NCBI GenBank assembly: GCA_902806565.1
Contig: CADCXA010000031.1
Span: 1,860,001 to 1,924,000 of the forward strand
Origin: Hypoxylon rubiginosum
Taxonomy: Eukaryota > Ascomycota > Sordariomycetes > Xylariales > Hypoxylaceae
Direction: 5' to 3'
DNA: 64,000 bases
Shown here piece by piece: positions 51,011-62,278 of this stretch. Below the pieces are notes generated by a model, which ran no database searches, was not told where the DNA came from, and saw nothing but the letters and a program-made list of their open reading frames with translations. How positions within the stretch are numbered: position 1 is the stretch's first letter; each line of letters begins with the position of its first letter. The translations under genes were made by a program, and so were the position numbers.

Positions 51011-52180
51011 ATGCTGCTGTTCCGAACGGCAAACCGGGGACTAGCCTGGCTTACGCTCGCAAGGGTCGTTTGGGCGCGAACAGAACCCCATCGCCCAAGA
51101 GCGGATATCTCCGCATGCAAACTCGCTGCGGACAACGACGTGTATCTGAGCGCGGGCTTCGGCTACGAGCTGAACTGCGCGCCGAGCACCGGCACGCTGA
51201 ACGCCTTCATGATCTTCGTCGACTTCGACGACCAAGGCGCCACCGAGACCCCGCAGAGCCTGCACGACTTCTTCCTGCCGGCGGCCGCGGAGTGGTACGC
51301 CGCGTCGTCCTACGGCGCGCTGGCCCTCAACGTCACCGCCGACACGTCGCGCTTCTACCGCATGCCGGCGGCCGCGGACTCGTACGGCTGGGCGCGCGGG
51401 CTCAGCTACGAGACCCACCAGACCTACATCCAGGACGCGCTGGACGCGTACGGCCAGACGATCCCGCCGACCGACGTGCTGTACGTCGTGCCGACCGCTA
51501 ACGCGACCGCCATCTCTTTCTCGCCTACATTCATGGGCGACGTGGAGACCCGTGCCGGAGTGTACGTCGCCAAGAAGTCGGTGACATTCGGACTGGACGC
51601 CTACCGGACTTGGAAGTATTTGGTGCTGAACCACGAGACCGGACATACCATGTGCCTGCCGGATTACTATCCGTTTAACGGCAGCGCGACGGGTCTCTTC
51701 ATCGGCGGTTGGGACCTGATGGGGCTTATCAGTGGGCCGAGTCCGGATTACTTCGCATGGGACAAGTGGCGGCTGGGGTGGCTCTCGGATGACCAGATCG
51801 AATGCGTTGCCGAAGCGGGCTCTACCACGCACACTTTGACTCCGTTGGAGAAGGCAGGAGGCTCAAAGGCGGTGGTTATCAAACACAACAATACGGACGT
51901 CCTGGTGGCAGAGCTGCGCACTGCGGATAGCCTCGATTCAGCGTCGTGCGCTACTGGTGTGCTGCTTTACACAATTTCGACCAAGACGGCAACGGGAGAA
52001 GGCCCAGTTCGAGTATTGGATGCAACTCCAAGTTCAGGGGGGTGTGCCGGTGACAAGCTTAATGACGCGCCACTGAATCTGGCGGGAACAAGCTCTTATA
52101 CGATCGCTCAATGGGGCGTAACGGTCACAGTCGTGAGCGAATCTAGCGATAGCGCTGAGATTGAAGTAAAGGTTTTATAA
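51011..52180 (+). CDS. Secreted M6-type zinc metalloprotease
   Basis: A single exon encodes 389 residues from an ATG in ACGATG context. The N-terminal hydrophobic stretch MLLFRTANRGLAWLTLARVV resembles a signal peptide. The catalytic motif is HETGHTMCLPD (H208, E209, H212, D218), the HExxHxxxxxD arrangement of the M6 (immune-inhibitor-A-like) family, followed by GGWDLMG, which matches the family's WDLM element. Upstream AFMIFVDFDD and EWYAASSYGAL also fit the family. Predicted role: extracellular protein degradation. The 5' half is notably GC-rich with G or C at most third positions, unlike neighbouring genes, and there is no intron. The long minus-strand frame across it is a shadow. Confidence 0.88.
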   Translation: MLLFRTANRGLAWLTLARVVWARTEPHRPRADISACKLAADNDVYLSAGFGYELNCAPSTGTLNAFMIFVDFDDQGATETPQSLHDFFLPAAAEWYAASSYGALALNVTADTSRFYRMPAAADSYGWARGLSYETHQTYIQDALDAYGQTIPPTDVLYVVPTANATAISFSPTFMGDVETRAGVYVAKKSVTFGLDAYRTWKYLVLNHETGHTMCLPDYYPFNGSATGLFIGGWDLMGLISGPSPDYFAWDKWRLGWLSDDQIECVAEAGSTTHTLTPLEKAGGSKAVVIKHNNTDVLVAELRTADSLDSASCATGVLLYTISTKTATGEGPVRVLDATPSSGGCAGDKLNDAPLNLAGTSSYTIAQWGVTVTVVSESSDSAEIEVKVL

Positions 52181-52253
52181 CACGTTATTTCATCAAATTA
52201 ATATAATAATTCCTCTATTCTGCGGTGGGCCAAATCGGTCAAAACTCGAAAAA

Positions 52254-52530
52254 ATTGATGACATAATCTTCTATATGCCCTATAACTACCCTATAATACA
52301 GGGACCTAAGTGCTGGAGGTCACAGATAGCCTCAACCACATCTTAACAACGGCTGCGTATATACCTATACAATTGAATTATACTTTGGAATGAGCTAGAT
52401 ATGGGGTAAAAGGTTAGGTATTTTCCCAGGTGTCAAAATTCCACAATACCTTATGAGATAGGGAGTTTAGTGCTAAGTCCCGCTATAATTACAGCACATG
52501 CCCTCTATAACTCAAGATTATGTCATCAAT
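52254..52530. mobile_element. 277-bp inverted-repeat element (MITE)
   Basis: Perfect 17-bp terminal inverted repeats, ATTGATGACATAATCTT at 52254-52270 and AAGATTATGTCATCAAT at 52514-52530, bound a non-coding segment. Similarity continues inward in degraded form, for example ATGCCCTATAACTA against its counterpart and GGGACCTAAGTGCT against GGGACTTAGCACT. The whole unit is therefore a hairpin-like MITE. It ends 137 bp before the HET gene start. No clear target duplication is seen. Confidence 0.75.
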
Positions 52531-52667
52531 CTTTATTTTATTTTCTCAGTCTGAGACCCACTTCACTCTACCAAAAGCTTCAGGGGCTGAGGGGTAGGAG
52601 TCTCCTTTCCATCGGTTGAAACTGATTCCATCATCATTCATTCCAATGTTATACATCGCTCCAAGCC

Positions 52668-54320
52668 ATGAGACTCATCAATACATCTAATTATGAGCTT
52701 CGCGAATTTCTCGAGTCGGAAGTACCCCGTTATGCCATCCTCTCGCACACCTGGGGCGACGAAGAGGTCAGCTTTCAAGATATGCTGTCACCTCATCAGG
52801 CACCCGGCAAAGGATACGAGAAAATCAAACGAGCCTGCCGCTTAGCACGACACAATGGCTTTGCTTACCTGTGGGTTGATACCTGTTGTATCGACAAGTC
52901 GAGTAGTGCGGAGCTCAGCGAGTCCATCAACTCTATGTTTCAATGGTACGCGAACGCGGCGGTCTGCTACGCGTTCATCGCGGATCTACCTCCGGATGGG
53001 CCAGCCGAAATGACGCTCCCTAAATGCCGCTGGTTTCATCGAGGTTGGACGCTCCAGGAGTTGCTTGCTCCCGAGATTGTTGAATTCTACGACATGGATT
53101 GGAATTACAGAGGGACAAAACAGCAGTTCGCCTCCGCCATTTCAGACTTCACCGGGATTCCGATCGACACTCTCCGAGGGGTCACATCGATCTCCGATTC
53201 CTCTCTGGCAGCAAGGATGTCGTGGGCTGCTCATCGGCAAACTACCCGCGTTGAGGATATGGCGTATTGTCTCTTGGGAATTTTCAACCTCAATATGGCG
53301 CTGCTGTACGGCGAAGGCAGCAAGGCTTTCCGGCGACTCCAGAAGGAAATCATTCAGCACAGCAATGACCTGACGATATTTGCTTGGGAGGCATCAAAGG
53401 AGGTCAACACGCCGTTCCTTAGCCTTCTCGCACCAGCCCCAGTAGTTTTCGCAGAAAGCCGCTCTATTATACCATTACGCAACAATATGTCCACTTTCTC
53501 CGTAACAAACAAGGGATTATTACTCACAGGCGATATACCGTTGCGAGTTGCTATAGTTCGTACAGAGGGCTCTACTCTAGAGACATTGTACGGTCTCAAG
53601 GTGGGAGCGTTGCACAGAGCGCCTTATTTCAACCCACACGATAGATATATCTACCTCCGAAAAGTCGGCCCAAGGCTATTTTATCGTATCAGCCGCCTTT
53701 CCTTGTCAGAGTTCGGCAAGAACGAGATTCGAAAAATCGGTATGTTTGATGCTACCGACAAATACATTCTCATCGACCCCACAACTTCCATCATGGAGTC
53801 TATGTCTTCTTTCCGGACACATGCACTCCACGTTCCGGGACACCCTGATTTCAAGCTCAAGAAGTCCTTTCCGGGAATATTATGGGATCATACAGACAAA
53901 ATATTCTTGAAACTAGACCCAAACACACTGGCTAGATATTCTATAGTCGTCGGTATGTTGTTCGAAGGCTTATTAACAGGTGTGTTTGTAAAGGCTGTGG
54001 TTCTATGCGACTATAGAAGGGTGATTCCTATCTTTAAGGTGTTCAGGTGGAATCAATACCCTCGAGAAGCAGCATATATCTTCCAACAAAACCACAACGA
54101 ACATACGATGTCTTGGGAAGACCTAGAGTTTCAGGCACCTAGCATTAGGGGGCTGAGTAACTGGGTAGATGTTAAAGTTGAGTCTGAGATGTTTCGGCTT
54201 TCTATGTCTTCGAGGGTAAGAATCATAGAGAGCGAATTCGGCAAAGCAAAAGTCGTAAGCCTAGTGTTCAAGGTCAGCAGAAGAGATCTAGATTGCAATA
54301 CTATAAATTCGCTACGCTAG
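52668..54320 (+). CDS. HET-domain protein (HET-E/D-type incompatibility family)
   Basis: A single exon of 550 residues starts at a true ATG (GCCATGAGA). The HET domain occupies about residues 21-135: RYAILSHTWGDEEVSF at 21-36, AYLWVDTCCID at 66-76, SINSMFQWYANAAVCYAFI at about 86-104, and CRWFHRGWTLQELLAP at 120-135. It is followed by the conserved RVEDMAYCLLGIFNLNMALL and YGEGSKAFRRLQKEI region typical of HET-E/HET-D relatives. Unlike HET-E itself, there is no NACHT or WD40 part, and the C-terminal 300 residues have no recognised domain. Family members trigger cell death on nonself fusion. Here the role is inferred from homology only. A MITE lies just upstream. Confidence 0.93.
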   Translation: MRLINTSNYELREFLESEVPRYAILSHTWGDEEVSFQDMLSPHQAPGKGYEKIKRACRLARHNGFAYLWVDTCCIDKSSSAELSESINSMFQWYANAAVCYAFIADLPPDGPAEMTLPKCRWFHRGWTLQELLAPEIVEFYDMDWNYRGTKQQFASAISDFTGIPIDTLRGVTSISDSSLAARMSWAAHRQTTRVEDMAYCLLGIFNLNMALLYGEGSKAFRRLQKEIIQHSNDLTIFAWEASKEVNTPFLSLLAPAPVVFAESRSIIPLRNNMSTFSVTNKGLLLTGDIPLRVAIVRTEGSTLETLYGLKVGALHRAPYFNPHDRYIYLRKVGPRLFYRISRLSLSEFGKNEIRKIGMFDATDKYILIDPTTSIMESMSSFRTHALHVPGHPDFKLKKSFPGILWDHTDKIFLKLDPNTLARYSIVVGMLFEGLLTGVFVKAVVLCDYRRVIPIFKVFRWNQYPREAAYIFQQNHNEHTMSWEDLEFQAPSIRGLSNWVDVKVESEMFRLSMSSRVRIIESEFGKAKVVSLVFKVSRRDLDCNTINSLR

Positions 54321-55222
54321 ATTTTCAAAATCCATATCATTCATAATCAACATCATTTTATTGTGAGGCTTTTGGGGATTTAAGGGGCTGAGGTTAATTA
54401 GTCATACATTGAGTTGACTATTTCCTACCTGACGATAAATTCTATAATGACTAATCGTTCAAGCATAAGACTATCTCCTAGGAGGTGAGTCCCAGTTTGG
54501 GAACCAGGGCTTGAGAATAGTTCAAATTGCGCCTAGCAATTTTCAAGCTTCCATTATTAGTATCAGCATTCACTGCCTCCTGTTGTTGATTGTCTCTTCG
54601 GGTGTAGAACAGCTAACAGCTGAGCCACGTACTAGTCAGACCAAATCAGTGCTAACGGCCTTACCTTATAGGTAAATAATAGAGCAAAATCAACTACCTT
54701 ACGTACCTACCTGGTACCTAAGTATTTACAAGCGCCCCGGGACCTAGCGCAGACATCGAATCTAGCCGTCCGTGTTCTTTTGCTATGCGTTAGTTGCCTT
54801 AGCCCTGAATCCTTCGTAAGCGCCAGCCTCTTACATCTTAAGTACAGCATTATGCTTGCTCCGCTATGGCAGCACAGCATGTAATCCTCCCGGCACAGCC
54901 CATGGCCGCTAACGCAAGACCCGGCGACCCACACGAGGATTCTTGCCTTATTCGGCATAGAGACAGGGAGGGAAAATCACCAGTCTTAATTTCGATTCGC
55001 CCGTAGTGCGACGGGCGAGACAGGGCTGATGCGACTGTGCGACTGATACATTAGGTAGACCACTTTTATTATTCACTGGTTTCATCAGTATCAGGGATAA
55101 TGCATTTCTCCTCCATTTTGCTCTCTTCAGGATCCGTCCTCGTCCCAAACTTTCCCAACGCCTATTTGGTTTGTCATCGGTAAACTGCGACAGCCGCGTC
55201 GTGTCTGGCTGACTTCGCAACC
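54321..55222. other. Intergenic region, no gene seen
   Basis: These 902 bp contain no exon that I can support. Short minus-strand frames have no recognisable domain. The 3' part is the promoter of the lectin-like gene. Confidence 0.45.
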
Positions 55223-56781
55223 ATGGCTTCGTCTATGGACAGATATGAATACAGTACGTTGGAAGTCGATACCGAAGCGCAGTCCCGAAATCAATATGCC
55301 GAGACTGCTTCGCAGCTGCCCGAGGTGAACCAGCACGCAACCGAACACCTAAACTACCCCGAAGTAGTCGCAGGCAGCGGCATAGCCTACAAGCCAGAAA
55401 TAGATCGCACACTCCCCGAAGCGGTTCATGTCGCGGAGACAACGGAGGGGGAGAAGGCGCTGGGACCGACAGAAAATAGAATATGTGGGATGAAGCGGAA
55501 GGTATTCTGGGGTGTACTTATCGGGGCTATAATACTCATCGTGGCAATCGTTGTCGGTGTCACAGTTGGTGTGGTGACGACAAGAAGGGTTGTTTCTGCA
55601 TCCGACTCGAATTCCAGCGATGACAATGGATCGGCGGGATCGACGAACAATGAAACTGCTCTTTTCGCGAACACCAATATCGCGACAGCCAACTTCACCG
55701 ATCAATACGGGAATGAGAATTACTTGGTAGCGTACCAATTGAATAACAAGGCCATTTACCTATCTGCGTGGAATTCATCAAATAAGAATTGGGTGGTGTC
55801 GCCGATAGTGGACGGCAACACGAACAATCTGGGCCTGGATAGCATAAGGAAAGGAACTGCGTTGGCACTTGATGTGTTCGCGTACGATAACACAGTAAGG
55901 AAGCATGCGATGGCTAGAATGGCAAGGTCCGATTCACTAACACCGAGCAGAGCCGCGACATTCACGTGTACTGGCAACTCCCGGACAGCGGCGGCCTCTC
56001 CACCATCAAGGCGCTGACCTACACCAACGACAAGGGCATTACGACGACGGCCGAGATGCCAGCCGCGAACTGGGTAGACTCGGCCGCTGCGAATAGCTAC
56101 ATCAGCACCGCGGGTTCGTCGCTCATCTCGTACGGAAAGCAGTGCGACCTCTGCAACCAGTACATCTACCTCTACTGGCAGACGTCGAACGGCATCCGGG
56201 AGGCCAGCTACCAGAACGCCACCGACGGGTGGGCGAGCGACGGCAGCGTCATCCAGGTGGACCTGTCGGGACCGTCCGACAACAGCTCGCTGGCGCAGGC
56301 GCACGCGGCGGCCGCGACGACGGACGGCCACCGGAGCATGAACATCTTCTACCGGGCGACGACGAGCGGTCTGTCGCAGATCGTCAACGGCGACGGCCGC
56401 TACGTCGGGCACTACCTGGGCCGGGACATCGGCCCCAACACCAACATCGCCGCCTTCTCGACCGGCTTCAACGAGACTAGCACCAACTGGCCCGAGCCCC
56501 TGGGCTTCCAGGTCCTCACGGCGGACCCCTCCGCCGACGACGGCATCCAGCTGACCTATTATAAGGGCAGCACCTGGACCAAGGTCGACAGCCAGGTCGC
56601 ATCGCTGTCGGACTGCAAGGCGCGCGCGACCATGATCGCGAACCCCGGGCGGCGGATATACTGCTTGGTCGGAAACGGAACCAATACGGAAATCGTCGAG
56701 TACGAGTGGCAGGGAGATCCGGATGACACGTCGACCTATTCGAATTATAACAAGGTCGGCACGGTAGATACCACTGTATAG
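55223..56781 (+). CDS. Membrane-anchored fucose-lectin-like beta-propeller protein
   Basis: Two exons (55223-55894 and 55951-56781) with a 56-nt intron give 500 residues. A cytoplasmic N-terminal tail of about 93 residues precedes one transmembrane segment (about 94-118, VFWGVLIGAIILIVAIVVGV), then a Ser/Asn-rich linker. The extracellular part has repeated blades resembling the AAL/FleA fucose-specific lectin fold: YQLNNKAIYLSAWNSSNKNW, DIHVYWQLPDSGGLSTI, QYIYLYWQTSNGIREASYQN and SMNIFYRATTSGLSQIV. The W/Y-containing strands and spacing are characteristic. This predicts a type II surface protein that may bind fucosylated glycans. Whether sugar-binding residues are intact cannot be decided by eye. 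The second exon is much richer in GC than the first. Confidence 0.82.
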
Positions 56782-57020
56782 TAATGGGGCATATTGAAAA
56801 GGGGTACATAGGAGGTAGGGAATCAAAGGTGCATTGGAAATAATAAACTCAAATTCGGCATTTTAAGCGGCGACGGAGTTATGGAACCTTGTCGCAATCA
56901 GCAAGCTTCCGATGTCTGATTTATTATCATATACAAGACGGAGGTTATCTCCGCAACTGATATTCACGTTCGCCCTTTTGGCTTTTAAATTAAATCGCTG
57001 GGGGCTTACCCCTTTCCGCT

Positions 57021-58327
57021 TCATGCTTTCGAATCCCCCGACTCAGACTCCTGAATTCGCGACAGCTCCACTTCGTACGTATAATCGGCGCGGATGCCTT
57101 GCGCGCTCGAATCATCCAGACGTTCCCATTCGCGCGAGCGGCGGCTCGCGTGTACGGACGCGACGCTAAATCCCGTGTCCGTCGGGTTCAGGAAGGCATC
57201 CCGGTTGTTGCGGGACTTCGGTGGCGCGCTGCCAATCGTTATTACATCGAGAGGCGTAACATGCGAGCCCTGCTTCTTGAACCGGCTCATGATGAGCTTC
57301 TGGAGCACCGGAACAGAGCCGGCGATGAGACCGATGGCGGTTTCGATATTAGACCATAATACGACGTATCCCTGCCAATCTGCAATTTTTAAAAATAAAC
57401 TATTAGCGAACCCCTTTAGTTTTTCGAGATGGACTCATTCGGCGGGGACATACAAAGCAGGTCTTGAGACACATAATATTTAATATAAGGAGCGCGAATC
57501 ATGGTGCAAACAGAAGCGCTGTGAGTTGGCCGTTGTCAGTCGGGTCGACGAAGAGGGTAGGAATGCATGCGAGTGCTGTGCGCAACTCCTTACTTACAAG
57601 GAACCGAAAGACAGCAGCACACTAACTAGCAGTTTGGTCTTCAGGTCCAACTGAGTCTTCCATACTATCAGGGCTGGTAGTATGGCACACGCTATGTCCG
57701 TTATAATCGTTAAGATCGTAGCCGCGTAGGATAGGCCCATCCTGATACGGTCGGAGGCGCACACAACTCGGCCCTGCTCGATATAACTCCTGTCCCAATT
57801 CCCGTCCATTGGATTGCAGATACATACGGTACCGACGAATACCATCAAGAACGATATAAGAGTTAGTCCCATCACGGCGAAGATGGCAAGCCGGAAATTC
57901 CTCATGGTCTGCGTGAGCCGGAGCATGGTCATGCAAATAGCGGCCTTGACCAGATTCAGCGCTGCCGTATAGAAAAGCGTCCAAATCGTCAAGTACTTCC
58001 TGCCCTCGACTGCTGTTGGCTCCGTCATGGCCGAACTGTGTGCGGCGACTCCGAAGTGCGTGCACACGCAGGCCAGGACAGCTGCACAGAGAAAAAGGAT
58101 CTGCTCACTTCCAGTAAGCACCACAATATAAAGGGAACAGGGCCAGAAGGGAAAATACTGACTAGTCCAATAGCCATCATCCCATCATCCCACCAAAACG
58201 TCCTCTCTGACCACCGTACATAGATCCTTATGAATACGACCAAGGTGGAAAGAATGGCGAATATGATGGACGTAGAAAGTATGCCCAAAGCGAGGCCTTG
58301 CGTAGGGCGTAGTCCAGCATCATCCAT
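57021..58327 (-). CDS. Rhodopsin-domain seven-helix integral membrane protein
   Basis: Four exons (58327-58163, 58100-57598, 57518-57454, 57379-57021) join in frame to 363 residues. The pattern fits the fungal rhodopsin-like (PTH11-related, non-retinal) membrane family. A first helix, ALGILSTSIIFAILSTLVVF, leads to IRIYVRWSERTFWWDDGMM, the conserved WWDD after helix 1. A later loop has CNPMDGNWD, and the last helix gives IKYYVSQDLLYWQGYVVLWS followed by NIETAIGLIAGSVPVLQ. The C-terminal tail is polar and Ser-rich. Such proteins lie in the plasma membrane; ligands are mostly unknown. The third exon is only 65 nt. The acceptor of exon 2 (CAG at 58101-58103) was chosen because it keeps frame and completes helix 2; an alternative AG nearer the helix shifts frame. 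Confidence 0.88.
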
Positions 58328-59678
58328 AGCGCAGAGTGGCGGATAAGGCCTGGTGCCAGCCGGTTTCCTGTAGGCGGAGAGGATAAAACAACAAGAGGAC
58401 GCGTGGACTCGACAGCAAGTGAATTTGACATAGAGCGCATATGTAACAAATGCTCCCCCTCTAACCTCCGATGCTGTCCGATACGGTCTCCGGGATACCG
58501 GAGGAAAGCACGATGTCGTGGCGAGAGTTCTATATCAATACGATGGCCTATCGAGAACATTCAAATTTCTTCATGGATCGACCTTGGAGCCGGAGTCGTC
58601 CTCTGAAATGACTAATCGAAAATCTTCCCAACAACCTGTACGACGTAGGACCAGCCCACCCCCTTGCATCGCGGCTCCAAGCTTCCACATCGAGTACCGT
58701 AGACTTGGAACTGGCAGCTATAGCTGACTGGTCGAGGAAGTGAAGAAAGATGCATGGGGCTACGTCTCGATTGAGCAGGTCGCAAACTTGAAAGAATCAC
58801 CCCTCAGGGGCCCGCGAGGGCCGGAACACTCCCGGCCTCCAGAGAATATGACAAGATACATTACAGGTCATAAATTTATATATTTATATTCCGATGTCTT
58901 GCATGAAGGGGAACCAGTCCCGTATAATAGCGGCGGTCCAACCTCTGGAGTGGGTTTGGATCAGGGCTGGATCCAAAGATGATTCTCGCATAGATTAAAA
59001 CTCTATCAAATAGGTTAGAAGTACGAAACTGTTCGAGCCGTTCGATACCGATGTTTTGGGCTTGTACGCTGCTGAACTCCCAACTTGCAGCCTCTCGACA
59101 GGGATTTTGCTGGCTCTGCTTGCTCTAGTCGAATAGAGCCATATAAAAATCGGTACACAAAGTGGCACTTACATAGTATTCGGCCTGCTGTGACGTTAAT
59201 GTGCCCCAGATAAATTCCCAGCTCCGTGGGATTAAGCGTAATGCCAACCCACGGATACTATTTCGTGCAGTTCCGCCGTTACATGGCGTGCGCGGCATGC
59301 GTGGGCCTTGCAATCCGAGGAGCCGCGGCGGCTGGTATCACAGACTAAAAGGGGTTCGATGTCAAGTCAGCCCCGAATTCCAATGTACGTAATGGGTTAG
59401 GACGTGTGATTTCCGCGAGATGCAAGTCACCGAGTAGGCATCGTACGATGAGCAAAAGTGATAGGCAAGAGATATACCAATGGTCTTATTAAAGGAGCGA
59501 TGACAAAATTAAGAACCACCTTTACTCTACCGAAACCGACAAGAAAGCCGCTAGCTGTCAACTATAACATGTTCAAAATCGCGGTTCCTCGCATCCTCTT
59601 TTTACTTCCAGTTAGTCTGACACGACATGATCCAAACCTCCCGAGCCTGTATATCTACCCACTTTATAGCGTGATAGG
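58328..59678. other. Intergenic region, no gene seen
   Basis: These 1351 bp separate the promoter side of the rhodopsin-domain gene from the 3' end of the second HET gene. Short frames at 58403-58606, 58740-58982 and 59458-59802 lack recognisable domains or credible splice continuation. I see no RNA gene or repeat. Confidence 0.45.
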
Positions 59679-61677
59679 TCATACTAGAACGATGTTCTGC
59701 GCCCTGGCCTGTTCCGCATACGTTCGGCTGTATACAACAGCAAATCCAACCCTGCAGTGTGAGTTCTGTCCATCATGTCGTCTCAGCGTTAGTAAACCAT
59801 AGTGTAGGCTTTTCTGATCCGAAGCAACCGGCCCTCGATCGCGCCACCTCCAGTTAGGACTGCCTGCTAGGAGGACCAAAGACAGATCACTCTCCATATA
59901 GACCTTCTGGCTGAACCAAGATACGTCATCCATGACTGCGACGCCCACTGCCTGGTTCTTTTCGTTTGGAATTAAGTAGAGGAGATCATCGGGTATTTCA
60001 TCCTCCTCTTTTTTTACGACCGCGGCGAGCGAATTGCCCCTTTGGACAATCTCGGGAGAGTCGTCTCGCACATTACCAACTAGTAAATTCAGGTCCATCT
60101 TCAAACTGTAGTCAATTACTTTAGGCTTAGCCAGAATTACCGGGGAATACACGAAGCAGCGAGCTTGGAGACCGTTCGACAAGTATGGCTTGAAAGGCCC
60201 GCAAAGATTGGTCATATTTTTCGATGCTCTCTCATCCAAGAATATTCGTGTGCCCATTGCCGTGGATGACCAAGACCAGCTCGGTCTCGCCTTTAATTCA
60301 GGAGGTCTTGGTGATTTCCCGTACCAAATCAGCTGTTCGGGAAGGTCATTCATCCAACAGCCGTGATAGTAGCGGTCGGGTCGTCGACATGCCATACGGC
60401 CAGCAATGCCATCGATAGCTTGAAGGTTGTCCGTAGATATACTAAGAGCGCAATTCAAATACTGCGTCAGGAGCCCCGTCCAGGATTGCTGGCGGGGTGT
60501 AAGTTGAATATCTTCAAAAGAAAACCCGTCGTGACGGAAGCAAGTGGCTCCGAAATGTCGACAATTCCACCAGATACCATTTTCCGTATAATAGAGAGTC
60601 CGGCGCGCGAGGACACGTTCTTGTATCGTCCATGCTCGGCCGCTAAGAGGCCGAAAAACATTACGACTATTCGGTCTCACCAGCTCTTTCACAGCAAAAA
60701 GCTGACCCGCTATAACTCCATTCTTGATGTAGGGAAGTTCCACCAACGGTTCGACCTGTACAACAGAAAAGCAACCTTGATACCCGTTACTAGAGCCCGC
60801 GGCCGCAATAACTATTTCGGCTTGTTCGTACACCTGCCCCATCTTTGGAGCCTCTCTCTTCCAGTCATCGGGATCTCGCTGGACAATGCAGAGCGTGTCG
60901 ACCCAAAGATAGTCGAGCCCTAAAGACCGGGTAATAGCAACGGCGTCTCTAAACGTCCTCGGAAGATCTGATAGGGGAATTCCTTTCCGGTGCCTCTGTA
61001 AGTTGGCACGTGTGGTGTAAATGGGCTGCTTATCTCCCCAGCAGTGACTCAGGGCAGCCCACCTTCCAGAAGGGTTACGGGTCTCTACTAGTCTCACAGA
61101 ACCATCGTCGATAGACCCAATGTAGAGAACCCGCGTTGGAAGTCTGAGCTCGGTCTCCAAGGTTTCTCCTTCTAATGTCTTTCGGCACTTGTTGTCACAC
61201 GGCTCGATCCGAGTGGCTCACCTGATTAGAGAAACCCATGGTCACAGATCTTGGCAAACGCGTATCCTGTATATTGATGTGTGAGTTGGCTGAGGTTGAA
61301 TGGATGGAGATAACTCGGATTGAAACAACAAGACCAACACACGTCAGTCGGGCGCTTAGAGCGGCAATAAGGCAGAAATCAGGTAGCAACCTTGGGACAT
61401 AAATAAGGCCTTAGATTCCTGTCTAAATTGAAGGGGATCAAGGACCTTAGGACCCGTAAAGATTATTATATTGAATTGAAGCTATTCCAAGTCTCTAATA
61501 CAGACCCTTGTCACACTTGTCGTGATTTTGGCAGCAGCTTCTAAACCAACTACCAACCAACTCCAGTGACTCGGTTGATCCGGTATAATTGAGCAATATG
61601 CCGGCGACATCGCCGTTAATATAAGCCTCATGGGCTGGTATCTTAGTCAGCGAACTGTAGTCTGGCGAAGATAGCAA
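59679..61677 (-). pseudogene. HET-domain gene with unresolved or lost 5' end
   Basis: The long exon (61171-59679) carries a complete HET domain: LPTRVLYIG, RWAALSHCWGDKQPI, GLDYLWVDTLCIVQRDPDDW, YEQAEIVIAAAGSSN and, later, RAWTIQERVLARRTLYY. An upstream exon (61677-61506) encodes SLELVGSWFRSCCQNHDKCD, the WxxxCxxxHxxC segment that normally precedes this domain, and joins in frame across a 334-nt intron. In this joined model no in-frame ATG precedes the HET core; the first methionine of the long exon is about 107 residues in. Relatives have a further N-terminal region, not visible here, and a MITE begins 57 bp upstream. The gene may be 5'-truncated. An alternative start, ATG at 61239 giving MGFSNQ and a 43-nt intron, would rescue a shorter protein. 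Confidence 0.6.
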
Positions 61678-61733
61678 TCTGGGAGTATACCTGGTTTGGC
61701 TATAACACGGATTAATGTCCCCCCTTTCCTTAT

Positions 61734-62278
61734 GAGCTGTGCTATTTGGAGAGTGTAAAATCTCCTTATTTGGAGAGTGTTTGCAGAGTGTTTTTTGGAC
61801 CCATTAGGCCAGCTGGTAATATAGGCCTTTAAATATTTATAGTTATTTGTAATATTTTAAAGCTATTTGCAACGCCTTTATCATATATTTACCACCTAAA
61901 TACTTATGTTATATGTTACCTATATAGTTGTTAAAGTCTTAGCCCTTGTTATTTGGGTAAGGTTATAGGTAGGTTGGTCATTTTATTGTTTGGATAGGGG
62001 TTATTGGTTGGCTGGTATAAAGAAAGTAATAATATAAAAAATAAGCCCCTTAGTTTCTAAGCTTTTTTATCTTAGCCTTTTATATATACCTAAAGCTTTA
62101 TAAAGTATTTAAATTGTAGTAAAATAAGTAGAAAAACTGAGGTTATATAAAGCATAAAGTAAATGGCTTCCCGAAGTAACGGCCGGGAGCCGGGTTGCCA
62201 GGTTGCCAGCTGGTTAAAAAACACTTTGCGAATACTCTCCAAATAAGGAGATTTTACACTCTCCAAATAGCATAGCTC
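61734..62278. mobile_element. 545-bp MITE with 8-bp target duplication
   Basis: Terminal inverted repeats of about 65 bp start GAGCTGTGCTATTTGGAGAG on the left and end in the complement of GAGCTATGCTATTTGGAGAG on the right. Both contain AAAATCTCCTTATTTGGAGA. The element is flanked by the exact 8-bp direct repeat TTCCTTAT (61726-61733 and 62279-62286). The AT-rich interior has no coding frame. An 8-bp duplication fits hAT-type transposition, though Mutator-like elements (8-11 bp) are possible. It has inserted next to the 5' side of the second HET gene. Confidence 0.9.

Noticed and set aside
51041..51832. 263-residue minus-strand frame across the metalloprotease
   Set aside because: Arg/Val-rich antisense shadow of a GC-rich gene without any motif.
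55756..56826. 356-residue minus-strand frame across the lectin-like gene
   Set aside because: Antisense shadow of GC-rich coding sequence; low-complexity R/V/A composition.
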